Of a stretch of DNA of 64,000 bases, positions 1 through 12,319 are shown piece by piece. Made by a program: the position numbers and the translations under genes. The notes beneath the pieces are model-generated. The model was not told the DNA's origin. It saw only the letters and a program-made list of their open reading frames with translations, and made no database searches. The stretch covers positions 29,856,459 to 29,920,458 of the forward strand of contig OZ021726.1 of assembly GCA_963978545.1 (NCBI GenBank). The letters are read 5' to 3'. Within the stretch, counting starts at the first letter, position 1; each line of letters opens with the position of its first letter. The DNA is from Linyphia triangularis. Its lineage: Eukaryota > Arthropoda > Arachnida > Araneae > Linyphiidae.

Positions 1-959
1 CACATTACGAACTACAATGACTAAATCAAGAAGTGAACCGACTAGGACGAGCAATTCAATTGAAATACAAAAAACCTCTAATCTTTTACTGAAAGCAGAC
101 AAGTATAAATATAACACATCAAGCAATCGTAGTTCATACTATCAGAAAAGACAAGGTTTGTTTCCAACGACTTTCCCAACGAGACTTCAGAATTTGAAAT
201 TAATAGTCTATAAACTCAAAAATACATTTAACTATATGCATTCATAGAAGTTAAGTTCTTTCTAGTTATTATAGGAACTCATACGAAAGTTTTATCGCGT
301 AGTCGAAATGCATCACCAGGATAATTGAATTTTACGTATCAATGCATACAAAATTTTCATTCAAAAGTAGATAGAAAATCTCAATTGCAGTATATAATTG
401 TTAAACAAAGCAATAAAATGAACTTGCTTTAAAACAAAGATTTCAAATTTGTATTTGCAAATAAAAAATAAGAAAAATAATGTAAAGGAACACCGTGGAA
501 TGACGTTTCAATATACAGCTTGTGGCAAATACACAGGAAAACTACAAAATGGCACTTCAGAGCCTTATTTCTAGAAAGAGATCTCAATAACAAATGCTTT
601 TAAAGACCTATTCAGAGACTTAATTGTGATGAACACGAGACTTAAAGTACTTTAATTGATATTGAATACAATCTTAATGAAACACTGAACTGAACACGAA
701 ACCACGTGCGATTGCGATAGATTCTATTTGGGTAGAATTAAAATATAATATAATATACAATACATCACACAATAAAATTAATTTTTGGTATTTTCTAGAA
801 ATGATTAAATTTAATTACGAATAGAAAAGAGATTGTAACAGAGCCTACCGGTTTTGCAAACCAATAGTAATTAAAGACTTATAAAAATAAAAATTCAAGA
901 CGCCTTTACTTTACGCATAAAAATTTAAGCACCTCAATGAATAAATCTGAAAAGCTTAC
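1..959. other. AT-rich non-coding, nothing recognised
   Basis: No codon-like stretch or known repeat was recognised. If the candidate minus-strand first exon at 960-1059 is real, this would be its intron. Confidence 0.4.
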
Positions 960-1059
960 CTTGTATAACAAATTCAACGAAACAAGTAGTTATAGAAGAA
1001 CAGTAGTCCGTTAGCAATAACGTAATACCACACAACCACCTCGCGTTTGCGTTTGGAAT
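960..1059 (-). other. Candidate non-coding first exon
   Basis: On the minus strand a good splice donor (CAAG|GTAAGC) lies at 960/959. About 100 bases upstream is an initiator-like TCATTC, with a TATA box at the right distance. The stretch is richer in GC and CpG than its surroundings. No convincing reading frame is seen, so this would be a 5' UTR exon of a gene extending past the left edge of the window. This is inference from signals alone; chance co-occurrence is quite possible. Confidence 0.25.
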
Positions 1060-1091
1060 GAAAGTCAGGCAACCTTGGCGTTAGATTTATA
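1056..1091 (-). promoter_or_regulatory. Candidate TATA box and initiator
   Basis: Minus-strand TATAAAT occupies 1091-1085. An initiator-like TCATTC occupies 1061-1056, placing its A about 32 bases downstream of the first T of the TATA box, the usual Pol II spacing. A splice donor follows about 100 bases further on. The signals are short and could be fortuitous. Confidence 0.28.
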
Positions 1092-2359
1092 CTTGGCTGG
1101 CGCAATTCTACCATTTACATACAACTGATAGAACGCCAGAATGTGTCCGATGCTACAACTCGCGACTTTTTTTGCTTTTTGTTCTTAAATAAGAAATGAA
1201 ACAGAACAACGAAATGTGGGAAATATATAAATTTTCGTAAAAACGTTAAAATATTTTTTTTTTTTAAAAGAACGTTTAATATCTTTCGTGTTTTATGTGT
1301 TTATTACCAGTTAGAAATTTAAAGTACGGGCGAGTATTGTCCTATTTTTAGTTTCATACTTACAATTCCGTTTGGGATTCGATTATTGAACATTGTTTTC
1401 TGAGGGTGATTTTATTGCTTATAATTTTTTTTGAAAAGTGCGATTTTTTAAAAGGAACTTTTTACATTTTAGAATCAACGAACTTTAATTTTAATGATTA
1501 AAGCAAACTGATTGCATGATATTTTTCGAAATAATTTTGTTAATCACACTAAAAAATATTTTTTCAAAACTAGTTTTTATTTAAAATCACTTCAAACAAT
1601 GCTGAAATATATTTGGTCTTTCCTATGCGAAGCGTTCATTTCGTAATGACGACAATGTTCGGCAACTATTAATAAAAATTAAAAAAGTTGTGCGGAAAAA
1701 CTTATTATAACAAAGGTCCTTTATATTTTCGTTAAATAGGAAAATAGTTTTCCCACATTCTTTTTTTCAAAACCATTCAAAGTAAACATAACTAGAAGTT
1801 GAAAAATATTTGTTCTATTACATAATCTAAGCTTTCCCCCGTCGATAGTGCTGCAGCCTGTTGTGAATATTCTGGTTTTTCTTCCATTCGGGATACTATT
1901 GTGGAGCAATTTTTTCTTGAAAAACTTTCCAAGAGGCGTTTTCACTGTGACATTCGGACTACTTACCTTTTTGTCAAAATTTTACATTCCAACGTAGTGT
2001 AGCTTTTGCGCAAGAAAATATTATTCAATTCAAAGCTCACTTAAGTGTTTTACAACATTTCCTTACATTAAACTGTCAGTCTTCTTTTGAAAGACAAGGA
2101 AGGCATTAACCCCCCTTGATACTCGGGCTAATAGTACTCACAGAGTTCTATTATGATAACAGCGTTTGCAAGTCTTTTAAGAAATTGGCTGTTATTTTTA
2201 CCGCCCTGTATTGATAATGTTGTTCAACAGCGATTGACTGAAGAGTTCGTTTTTATTCTGTAAATATAAAAGTCTGTGGTCGCAAGCTTCAAACTACGAT
2301 TGTCAATATTTTGAAATATACACCTTGTCACAACGGATTTACTACGGGAGTGTTTTTCA
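1092..2359. other. AT-rich non-coding, nothing recognised
   Basis: Only short open frames rich in Lys, Asn, Phe and Ile are present. No repeat family shared with the rest of the window was seen. Confidence 0.4.
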
Positions 2360-2424
2360 ATTGAACTTGAATTTTGAATTTATGAAACCAACTACTTTAT
2401 ATTAGGGTTAAAATGTAACTAAGG

Positions 2425-2462
<38 letters not shown>

Positions 2463-2525
2463 CCTTAGTTACATTTTAACCCTAATATAAAGTAGTTGGT
2501 TTCATAAATTCAAAATTCAAGTTCA

Positions 2526-2527
<2 letters not shown>
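2360..2527. repeat. Perfect palindrome with (AT)n centre
   Basis: The left arm 2360-2426 and right arm 2461-2527 are exact reverse complements as far as can be read (about 67 bases each). They are separated by a pure AT dinucleotide run of about 34 bases. The left arm starts ATTGAACTTG and the right arm ends CAAGTTCAAT. Such a structure can extrude as a cruciform and is also a known assembly or inverted-read artefact. Confidence 0.93.
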
Positions 2528-2755
<228 letters not shown>

Positions 2756-2918
2756 TTTTGCAGTTCTCAGTTATTAAAACAGTCGAGAACTCCTTTTTCT
2801 TGTTTGTGCATTGTCATTTTGTTAAAGCATAAGATCACATGATTCCGCTGCTGATGACATTGATTACTGGAAGAGTAGCCATTTGTTAATTTTAGTTAGA
2901 ATTTAATTTTTTTTTCAG

Positions 2919-3605
2919 TTTTCAATTACCCATATGTTATAGGGTAATGAAAGTATGGCATTGAGTAAAAAAATTTCAATGTTTTTTTATTTTTACACAC
3001 TTTGAAACTTACAGAATTAAAAAAAAGTTATCTAGAAAAAATATGTGTCTGCGGTAAGCATAACTTCCCAATGGATTGACCTACAATGCTCCACTTTAGC
3101 ATGCGGGCTAGTGGCGGCCATGGGATCTGTCATTAAGGTTTTCGTTAATATTACGCATGCGCACAAGATAGCTGCCATTGAAAAATGTATTTTTTTCAGC
3201 AAATTAGTAAAAGAAAAAAAAAAAACGGCTCTAACGATTTGGATCAAAATTACTGTGGTAATGCCTTTTTCAGGTGTTCTAAACATCCCCTCAGAAATTT
3301 CCGTAGAAATGCGATAAGGCGTAAAAAGTTGAAAAACAAATGTTTTAAACATAGAGTTATCTGTCCTTGAGCATCGCTCTTACATTTACAAGAAAGGATA
3401 TTCTAATGTTTATCGAAAAATATTTCGCAACTTAGGCGGTTTTTTTTAATGTACGCCAAAAATATCTCCAAACTGATTGTTTATGAAAAATTAATGAAGA
3501 TATGAAAACAACAATGGTAAATTACACTAATCCATAGAAAATTTAAATGCGGCGACCAGCATTAAGTGCTATAGAAAGTTGTGTGATGTTTCACAGCCCA
3601 AGTTT
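2919..3605 (+). repeat. Hairpin-ended interspersed repeat, family B, copy 1
   Basis: It starts with a palindromic hairpin (ATTACCC ... GGGTAAT, 2925-2948). A body shared with 22672-23331, 25282-25987 and 34141-35290 follows, including the conserved phrases 'gtgtctg(c/t)ggt(a/c)agcataac' and 'gttgtg(t/c)gatgttt(c)cac'. The open frames on both strands here are translations of the repeat. The class is unknown; a non-autonomous DNA element is the best guess. Confidence 0.75.
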
Positions 3606-3730
3606 TTCTAAATATTAAAATTTACTTTCGATTATCCTATAAGCATTGCAAAATGAAAGTATCGGTCAAAAAAAAAATTTAGATTTTTTTCTTCTGCATT
3701 TCTATACGTTTTGGAATATGCTGAGTAATA

Positions 3731-3800
3731 AAACTAAGAGTGTGAAACATCGCACAACTGTCATTTTGGATTTACCGTTTTTATATTTTCATCATTTATA
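3731..3800 (-). repeat. Inverted fragment of family B right end
   Basis: 'gtgaaacatcgcacaact' followed by 'taccgtttttatattttca' matches, in reverse, the right end of the family B copies. It faces copy 1 across about 130 bases, so the right end of that element is present as an inverted pair. Confidence 0.6.
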
Positions 3801-3815
3801 ACTTTTATTTCTAAA

Positions 3816-4071
3816 TTCCCTGTGAATTTCAGAGTGGTATTCAATGACGTATTTTGGCACAGTAAAACTACCCTTTCCGAATGATCTGCCGGATAGTTCA
3901 GGCCAAATGCGGTTTGGAAAACCAAGTGATTCTTACTTGATTGGTAATTCTTTACATTCCCTGTGATTTCAGAGTTATGTTCGATGGCGTATTTAGACAC
4001 CTAAACTCTTACTTACTTCTGGTCACGCTTTTCGGACACTTCCGACCAAATGCGGCAAACCACGCGATTGT
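3816..4071. repeat. Diverged tandem pair, about 141 bp
   Basis: 'TTCCCTGTGA(A)TTTCAGAGT' occurs at 3816 and 3957, and 'CCAAATGCGG' at about 3903 and 4047. Two diverged units therefore lie head to tail. No coding signal. Confidence 0.6.
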
Positions 4072-4320
4072 TGGGCAGAAAACAAACAACAAGCTGGAAA
4101 TAGACACATATGCCTGATGCCAATATTGTATAATGCAAGGGAAGTTTACGTTGTGAAATGTAAATAACATTTCTGAAGAAGTGTTGTCATGCTTCAAACA
4201 TAAATACAGAGCTATAATATACATAAATCTAACCAGGTACATACAATTGGCTTGTGTTGTACTTTGAATTAAAGGTAATTTAACAATTTCACACATTTTT
4301 CCTTAGAGACAAATGACCTT

Positions 4321-4344
4321 AATATATATATATATATATATGGT

Positions 4345-4375
<31 letters not shown>

Positions 4376-4406
4376 GGTCAATAATATATATATATATATA
4401 TATGGT

Positions 4407-4468
<62 letters not shown>
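4321..4468. repeat. Compound AT microsatellite with TGGTCAATA inserts
   Basis: Runs of AT dinucleotide are interrupted three times by the same TGGTCAATA unit. This implies unit-by-unit expansion of a compound repeat. Confidence 0.9.
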
Positions 4469-4469
<1 letters not shown>

Positions 4470-4471
<2 letters not shown>

Positions 4472-6112
4472 GTAGAACTGCATTTGTCACACCAACCTTT
4501 GGGCATCCCCCATTTCTACCACTGCGAATAACTTATCTAATCCATTGAGAACCAGTCTTGATTCCTAAATTAAAGTAGGCAGCTTCACAATTTAAAGTAG
4601 GCGTCTGATTGAAAATAAATTAAATATCTTACTTCAACTAAGTAAATATACAATTTTCGTGGCCATTTCAACTTCTTTTGTGGTTACATCTTGTTACTCT
4701 AGTTCAGGTCTTGAGTAGGTGTATTAGGCAACCTTGAGTTACCCTTGTAGCACGAAACTAACAAAGCAACTTAATTAGGTTTTGTGTTCTTTTTTTAACT
4801 GGTTACTGAGAAAACCATTTAATATTCTTGAAAATGGTAGTTGATCAGCTCTTTATTTAGTGAGTGAAAAAAATTAATGATCCTTGACTATTTTCGAACG
4901 AAGATTGCTCAATTTGATGGAGCATAAACGTTATAACTATTCCATGACGATTGTGTGTCTACCTCTTTTTAAAAAAAAAAAAAAGATAAATCGGGATATT
5001 TGAAAGGTCATTAACGGAAAATTTAATGTGGATTTTATTACAAAATGTATCTGAAGTGGTAACTTTTTGGTTCGAACTTTTTACAGATGAATTGGGAATA
5101 TTCTTTTTTTGATCACGTGTGACCTTGAAGAATTAGTCATTTATTGATTGTAGTAAAACAGATTTTATTGGCTCTTTTAGAGAAAATGAGTTGTTAAGTA
5201 AACACTGCAAGCAATCCGTATCCATTATTTTATAGTATACTCTGCTACACCTCTCTGTACAAACAGAAGGATAATACCTTATGCCCAACGAAATTGTATG
5301 ACCTAAGTTATTACTTACTTTTTTTTTTTACGATTAACTGAAATGTTTCACTACAACCTACTTCAATGAAGTCACAAGTCGCATCACAATGTGTGCACAT
5401 TGAAAAAAGATCAATAATGACGCACTATTAAAGTGACATATGGATGGAAATCCTGGCAGTTGAGATGAGCTTATGTCGCATTCTCATTCGTATCTACTAA
5501 TTTTTAGAGCAATTTCAGCTAGGACCAACAAGCTGGGAATAAAACCAGTATGAAAGCCAAGTGTTCTACTTCTGAACCATGAGTTCGGTACCTATAATCA
5601 TGAGTAATAATACGAGCCAATTGGTTAGCACATAGCTGGCATCTTGTGTACACTTAGATAGGAGGGAAGTGAGGTCAATGCTTTAAATAGACGTATACGA
5701 GCGATTTGAATTAGTGTGAACTCACAAGGGTATCACATACATTACATTTATTACATTAATCACGGGACATTCAAATCCTACAGGGAGGAAAGTGGAACAA
5801 GGAGCTATACGTAAAGCTCGATTTAGGAAACCGATTACTAAATAGATAGCATTGAAGATTGTCCGGGTTATTTATATGTTAGTGCATATTTTGATTACGG
5901 TATTGATTAAATTAATGGCAAGTTATAAATACTTCTAATAACTAGTGAGTTATTAAATATATCATATTGACATTTATGGCTTTGATCATGTGCGCTTAAC
6001 AGACTATTGATACATAGTAATATAAAAATTCAATTTTGATTACATACGTTACAAAAAAAAGAAAAAATTTGAAGAAATTTCGGACCCTTTAGGCACATGC
6101 ATTACAGGTCTT
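4470..6112. other. AT-rich non-coding, nothing recognised
   Basis: No open frame with protein-like composition and no repeat shared with other parts of the window was noticed. Confidence 0.4.
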
Positions 6113-6113
6113 A

Positions 6114-6645
6114 TCTATAATAATAAAGCAAAGTGTCTGTCTGCCTGTGGATCTATAGAAAGCTATTTAAAATAGGCGTAAAGGTATGAAGGGGGGGGGG
6201 GAGGTTATATTATTATATTAACTGGATTTTTTTATTTTTGGTTTCTTGACAGGGTGGGGGTTGCAGCAAAGAACCTTTCATCGAGCGAACCGAGCCCATG
6301 ATGGTGAAGCAATGAACCATCGCATGCAATGAATCTTCGCATGCAGTGAACCTTCGCAATGAATCTTATAAAGAGCGAAACGAGCTTGTGCTTGTGTAGC
6401 AATGAACCTTTCAACGAATGAAGCGCGAGCTTTTACTTATGTGTCAATTAACTTTTCAGCGAACGAAGCGAGTGTGTTGGCGTTACAATGAAACTTTTCA
6501 GCGAGTGAAGCTAGTTGTGTTAGTGTTACAATGAAATTTTCAGGGAGCGAAGAGAGCTTGGTTTTGCGTAGTAATGAACCTTTCTGCAAGCGAAGCAAGC
6601 CTGTTCTCAAAGACGAGTCTTCGCAACGCGGGGCCACGTAGCTAG
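6114..6645 (+). mobile_element. Non-autonomous Helitron-like element (5' end intact)
   Basis: It starts TCTATAATAATAAAGC preceded by A. A GTCTGTCTG block follows, a Helitron-type 5' end that matches the 5' end of the element at 12320-13565. The interior (6260-6640) is an array of short repeats built on 'aatgaacctttc(a)..gaacgaagcgag', also present reversed at about 12430-12620. The end is uncertain: a CTAG followed by T occurs at 6642-6646, but the GCACGGGTA hairpin of the other copies is missing. The open frames on the minus strand here are translations of the array. Confidence 0.6.
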
Positions 6646-7981
6646 TGGTTACTCCTACTCTTCTCCATGTCACGTTACCCCACTCCCCCTTCTCTCATCT
6701 GCGCGTGACGTAATTTATGAACGTTCTCTCTGCTATTTGGTAAGTTTTCGACTTTCTATTTTTGTTCTGTCTGATCATAGAAAATTACGCCTTGTATTTT
6801 TGAACTCGATCAGATGACAAGGTTTGGATCCTTAGATAACACTTGACTCTTCAAATCTACATCAATTTGAAAACATGAGACCATGATGGATTTAATGATC
6901 AGTTATATCTGTTCTTATTCTATACTTAACCTAAATACCATTCTGTTGTTCACTGTTAAAATTTTTGTTCCGCCTTGACCAAAACTTGGTTCCCATTTAG
7001 TTGCAACCATTTGGTGCTTAGTTTCACAATTTAAAGGCTTAGTTCACCATTAAATCATGAAACTAAGATTAAATGTTGGTGGCAGCTAAATAGGAACCAA
7101 TTTTTGGTGCAAAGTGGAGCAAAAATTTTAACAGTGTTTGTGGATAAATAATAACTGAGAGATGTGCTTATATTTCCATAGGAACCATCCTTTATTGATA
7201 TTGTTTTTATGCTACAAAATTTCGACTTCTCAGCTTCCAGGCTCATGCTGATGTCAGAAGTTTTGTAATGTCAAATTTCCCCATCAACCTTATCTTTCGT
7301 GCTTTATTAAAATCCGACTTTTAAGACTTATGAAATGTGCAATTATTGGACAAACGCAGGCCACGACTTAGAAAACTTATTACTATAGGAACAACATAGC
7401 TGGGGCTCCTATTGACGATTGTTGGTGTTATTTAAATATTAATGACAATTTTGATTACCTTCTTGATTAAAATAATGTCAAGAAAATAATATTTTAAATA
7501 ATTTATGAGTTATTAAAATGTGCTATAATATTTTATGGCATTGATCAAGTGCACTAAATAGAATTTTGATAATTGCACAATAATTCAGAATTTTTCAGTA
7601 ATTTGGGATCCCAAAAATTTGACGCCCTAGGCAAAAGCCTTGGGAGCCTTATGGGAAATAAGGCCCGGGACAAATGGGCAAATACCTTTGAGAGTTTTTT
7701 TATTTTTGGAATCAGCACATTACGTTATTTCCAAAAACGTTAGGAAAGGCCTTTCGTTTCTTTGGACGATTACAGAACTTTCAACAGATGATTGATGAGA
7801 AAATATAAAGTTTTAATATCCAACTAATTGATATCCATTCATATTTCTTTATCGTCATGAAGGTTGAAGTAACAATGGCCCTATTTATATAACTCGTTTT
7901 TTTCTTCTTATCACTTTGTAGCATATCCTTTACAGCGGACGTCACTTGTTCCGGAACAAGACCTAAAATGAAATTTTTTAT
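6211..7981. repeat. Tandem duplication, unit 1 (1.77 kb)
   Basis: This unit matches 7982-9750 in the same orientation with a constant offset of 1770-1771 bases. Only scattered substitutions and one-base indels were seen, roughly 98% identity by eye. The left border lies inside the Helitron-like element starting at 6114, so the duplication is younger than that insertion. Confidence 0.92.
6951..7136. mobile_element. MITE with long terminal inverted repeats
   Basis: The stretch begins CACTGTTAAAATTTTTG and ends with its reverse complement CAAAAATTTTAACAGTG. Further inverted matches continue inward (TTGGTTCC/GGAACCAA, GCTTAGTTTCA/TGAAACTAAG), so nearly the whole 186 bp folds back. No clear target duplication was found. 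The CACTG/CAGTG ends do not settle the superfamily. Confidence 0.7.
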
Positions 7982-9750
7982 TATTATATTAACTGGATTT
8001 TTTTATTTTTGGTTTCTTGACAGGGGTGGGGGTTGCAGCAAAGAACTTTTCATCGAGCGAACCGAGCCCATGATGGTGAAGCAATGAACCATCGCATGCA
8101 ATGAATCTTCGCATGCAGTGAACCTTCGCAATGAATCTTATAAAGAGCGAAACGAGCTTGTGCTTGCGTAGCAATAAACCTTTCAACGAATGAAGCGAGC
8201 TTTTACTTATGTGTCAATTAACTTTTCAGCGAACGAAGCGAGTGTGTTGGCGTTACAATGAAACTTTTCAGCGAGTGAAGCTAGTTGTGTTAGTGTTACA
8301 ATGAAATTTTCAGGGAGCGAAGAGAGCTTGGTTTTGCGTAGTAATGAACCTTTCTGCAAGCGAAGCAAGCCTGTTCGCAAAGACGAGTCTTCGCAACGCG
8401 GGGCCACGTAGCTAGTGGTTACTCCTACTCTTCTCCATGTCACGTTACCCCACTCCCCCTTCTCTCATCTGCGCGTGACGTAATTTATGAACGTTCTCTC
8501 TGATATTTGGTAAGTTTTCGACTTTCTATTTTTGTTCTGTCTGATCATAGAAAATTACGCCTTGTATTTTTGAACTCGATCAGATGGCAAGGTTTGGCTC
8601 CTTAGATAACACTTGACTCTTCAAATCTACATCAATTTGAAAACACGAGACCATGATGGATTTAATGATCAGTTATATCTGTTCTTATTCTATACTTAAC
8701 CTAAATACCATTCTGTTGTTCACTGTTAAAATTTTTGTTCCGCCTTGACCAAAACTTGGTTCCCATTTAGTTGCAACCATTTGGTGCTTAGTTTCACAAT
8801 TTAAAGGCTTAGTTCACCATTAAATCATGGAACTAAGATTAAATGTTGGTGGCAGCTAAATAGGAACCAATTTTTGGTGCAAAGTGGAGCAAAATTTTTA
8901 ACAGTGTTTGTGGATAAATAATAACTGAGAGATGTACTTATATTTCCATAGGAACCATCCTTTATTGTTTTTGTTTTTATGCTACAAAATTTCGACTTCT
9001 CAGCTTCTAGACTCATGCAGATGTCAGAAGTTTTGTAATGTCAAATTTCCCCATCAACCTTATCTTTCGTGCTTTATTAAAATCCGAATTTTAAGACTTA
9101 TGAAATGTGCAATTATTGGACAAACGCAGGCCACGACTTAGAAAACTTATTACTATAGGAACAACATAGCTGGGGCTCCTATTGACGATTGTTGGTGTTA
9201 TTTAAATATTAATGACAATTTTGATTACCTTCTTGATTAAAATAATGTCAAGAAAATAATATTTTTAATAATTTATGAGTTATTAAAATGTGCTATAATA
9301 TTTTATGGCATTGATCAAGTGCACTAAATAGAATTTTGATAATTGCACAATAATTCAGATTTTTTAGTAATTTGGGATCCCAAAAATTTGACGCTCTAGG
9401 CAAGAGCCTTGGGAGCCTTATGGGAAATAAGGCCCGGGACAAATGGGCAAATACCTTTGAGAGTTTTTTTATTTTTGGAATCAGCACATTACGTTATTTC
9501 CAAATACGTTAGGAAAGGCCTTTCGTTTCTTTAGACGATTACAGAACTTTCAACAGATGATTGATGAGAAATTATAAAGTTTTAATATCCAACTAATTGA
9601 TATCCATTCATATTTCTTTATCGTCATGAAGGTTGAAGTAACAATGGCCCTATTTATATAACTCGTTTTTTTTCTTCTTATCACTTTGTAGCATATCCTT
9701 TACAGCGGACGTCACTTGTTCCGGAGCAAGACCAAAAATGAAAATTTTAT
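7982..9750. repeat. Tandem duplication, unit 2
   Basis: Second copy of the preceding unit. It carries its own copy of the Helitron-derived array (8030-8420) and of the inverted-repeat MITE (8721-8906). Similarity to unit 1 ends around 'aaatgaaa(a)tttt' near 9745-9750. Confidence 0.92.
8721..8906. mobile_element. MITE with long terminal inverted repeats, second copy
   Basis: Same element as at 6951-7136, carried along by the 1.77-kb duplication rather than inserted independently. The flanks are also identical. Confidence 0.7.
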
Positions 9751-10432
9751 CAACTTATCTATGATGTACTACTAATATATTAAATAGGTTGTAAACAGGA
9801 ACTTTTAAATCCATTCTAAATTAGTGTCACAATTAATGGCTCGAGCTCCCCTCATGTAATGTAGCTTAAGATGTTCAAGTGAATTTTTTGCTTTAAAAGG
9901 TATTTCGAAAGGAGAAAAAAGTAAAAAGCAACGTGCCATTTTTATTTATTTTCCTAGTGGCCAATTTGATATATATTTCATTGTTTTCCTTTCATGAAGA
10001 AAACCACCATAGTTTAAATTTTGATTGGCTAATGGTAGATAACTTAAAATCATGAAAAATAATTGGCAAATAAAGAGGTACACAAATTTATATTTATAGG
10101 AAATATATTTGGGAGGATACTTTATATAAATTGAATAGGGACAAACATAGGCACCAACTTTTTACTTTTAACACGGGGCGAGACGCGGTGGATAAATTGG
10201 ATGGGAAGGAGAAGGGGAGGAGGGGGGGGGAGCAAGATTTTTGGACCCTTTTTTTTCATAATTTACATTCCGCAACCACGAAATAAAGTTTTCTCGATCT
10301 GTTTGACTCTCGCAATTAGATTATTAGTATAAAGTTAGTTCAGAAATATTTTGCGGAAAAAGTAAGGGCACTAACTAGTTAATTCATAATTATAAAATAA
10401 TTGATTACAATTATCTAACACTATTTCAAAAG
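9751..10432. other. AT-rich non-coding, nothing recognised
   Basis: Contains a short purine tract with a G-run near 10210-10240. Nothing else stands out. Confidence 0.4.
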
Positions 10433-10436
10433 ATAT

Positions 10437-11126
10437 TGTTGCGTGGATGGGTTCGAAAGACTTGAAGCCAAAGCAGATCAAAACTTGCAGAAATTTATTC
10501 CGATATAACTCTTCGCAGATTATCTTACAACTCCAGAACTTCTCGTTTTAATAGACTCGATACAGCTCTTTACACGACAATAGAGCACAACAGCAGTTAA
10601 AAACTTGATACACAACTGCAAAAATCGCCGCAAAAGACAATGCAATACAGTTCGCTTTTAGAACTACTCTGAATGCGGACTGAGCGACAACTAACTCAAT
10701 AATTCCTGGTCGGCCTTATATAGGAAAGTTAAACCTTCGTGAATCTTCTAGAGATAGAAATTTGGAGAACTTCCCAGATCGTAGTCGAAAAGCCCTATAC
10801 ATGTACTTGGGGACCGAAAATGTCGCCAAATTGCGCCAAGTTTAGCGACATTTGGCGAATTCTCACCAAATGTGACGACAAAAATTAGTTGCCAAAACCG
10901 TCGCTAACTTGCCGAGATTGCCATTAACCATAATGTTAAATAGCCTTCCACTTGTAAAACTCGTTTTCCAGCATGATCCTGTAGAACTCGTGTTCAAGCA
11001 TTAAGAGACCCATTGAGGGAAAGCGAAGACGAACTCTTGCACTGCCTTATGAGAAATGTACATAAATTCTCCTATTTTCATAATTAATACTACGAAATAT
11101 TTACAAATATACAGAAATTCGTAACA
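10437..11126 (-). mobile_element. Solo LTR of a retrotransposon
   Basis: The stretch is bounded by TGTTGCG ... GTAACA (TG...CA ends) and flanked on both sides by the 4-bp direct repeat ATAT (10433-10436 and 11127-11130). Read on the minus strand it has the parts of an LTR in order: U3, a TATATAA box at 10722-10716, then an AATAAA poly(A) signal at 10499-10494 about 190 bases before the end. Neither internal coding sequence nor a second LTR is present, so it arose by LTR-LTR recombination. The 4-bp target duplication and TGTTAC...AACA ends fit a Ty3/Gypsy-type element; this assignment is inference. Confidence 0.8.
10716..10722 (-). promoter_or_regulatory. LTR TATA box
   Basis: Minus-strand TATATAA within TCCTATATAAGGCC, placed so that transcription would start near 10690 and read toward the AATAAA at 10499-10494. 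Confidence 0.6.
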
Positions 11127-11130
11127 ATAT

Positions 11131-12318
11131 ACTTTTATGATTTTGTACTAAAATGAAGAAAACAAATTTTAATTATTTTGGATAATAATTAATGAAAGAA
11201 GAGCTTATGCCAGTAATCTCATCATTACAAAATTACTTGTTCCAATACCATACAATACTTTAAAATATATCTTTTTACGAAATTGCCCAAAAGAGCTGAA
11301 GCACGTACTTGATTCTCATTTAAAGGAGAGGGATAGATTGTGTCAGTGTGCTTACAAATATTGTGTTTACATTATATTTTTATGAGATTTTTTTTCCTTA
11401 GAACATTATAAAATGTAAGTTTTACCCAATATTTCATATTGGAAAAGCACATTTCTAGAGAGTTTTAGAGTGAGGGCGAAATGATACCTTTACCCCAGCC
11501 GTTAGTTGAGCAGGGGGGCATCGCCCCCTTTGCCCCCGTGTAGTTGGAGCCAATGGGGACAGATTATGAATACAGGAAAAAAAAAAGGGAAAAAAAAAGG
11601 TCAAGTTTTTTCAAATACTGACAAAAACACATAATTTTTTAATGTCAACCTGGTCGTTTTCTTGTGTTCAATTCATGAATAAATATTTTTACCTATTCCT
11701 ATTTCATAATTTCAAAAAGTTCGTTTTGTCCTTCAGAAATATTTGCTAAAATGTGAGATCTCTGGTTTCTGAACCTGTATCTGAATCAACTCGTCAATTT
11801 AGTGAGTTTGGCTATATTTAATAATAATTTCGAATTTGGATAGCTTTCTGACAGTTTTAGCGACAAAAGCAGTTGACTATTTCTAGATTGGTCTAGAAAT
11901 GTTGACTTCTTATAGGCAGATAAAAATAAACTACGAAAAGGTTATCCTCACAGTAGTGCAGAATCTAAAACTAAAACAACAAGAATTTTAAATAAATTAA
12001 AATAGTTTAATCAACAAATTGAAGATTTTTTATTTTCAATAAATTATTGTTCTATAATTTTCTATTATTTGCATTCTATATATATTGTCATGGGTGTCGA
12101 TTTCTCGGCTAACAGATTCAAGCAGATGTCAGAAGTTTGAAGAACCAGTAAAATGTTTTACCAGACAGAAAAAAATTTTTTTTTAAGAGAATATAGCTCT
12201 ATTATTAATTTTTAAAAAGTTTTTACGAGCTAGCCAATAAAAACTACTAAAAAAGGTTATTTTCAAATTTTTTTAATGATCTTTTATTACTGTAAGTATT
12301 CCCGGTAAAATATTTCAC
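11131..12318. other. AT-rich non-coding, nothing recognised
   Basis: A short G/C stem-like stretch lies at about 11505-11545 (GGGGGGCATCGCCCCC). No open frame or shared repeat was identified. Confidence 0.4.
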
Positions 12319-12319
12319 A

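Noticed and set aside
3032..3370. Overlapping open frames of 61-106 codons on both strands
   Set aside because: They lie in repeat family B, whose other copies have broken frames at the same place.
6232..8443. Pairs of minus-strand frames of about 60-78 codons in each duplication unit
   Set aside because: They are translations of the short Helitron array repeats (repeated LAEKFHCNAN-like phrases) and occur only because the sequence is repeated.
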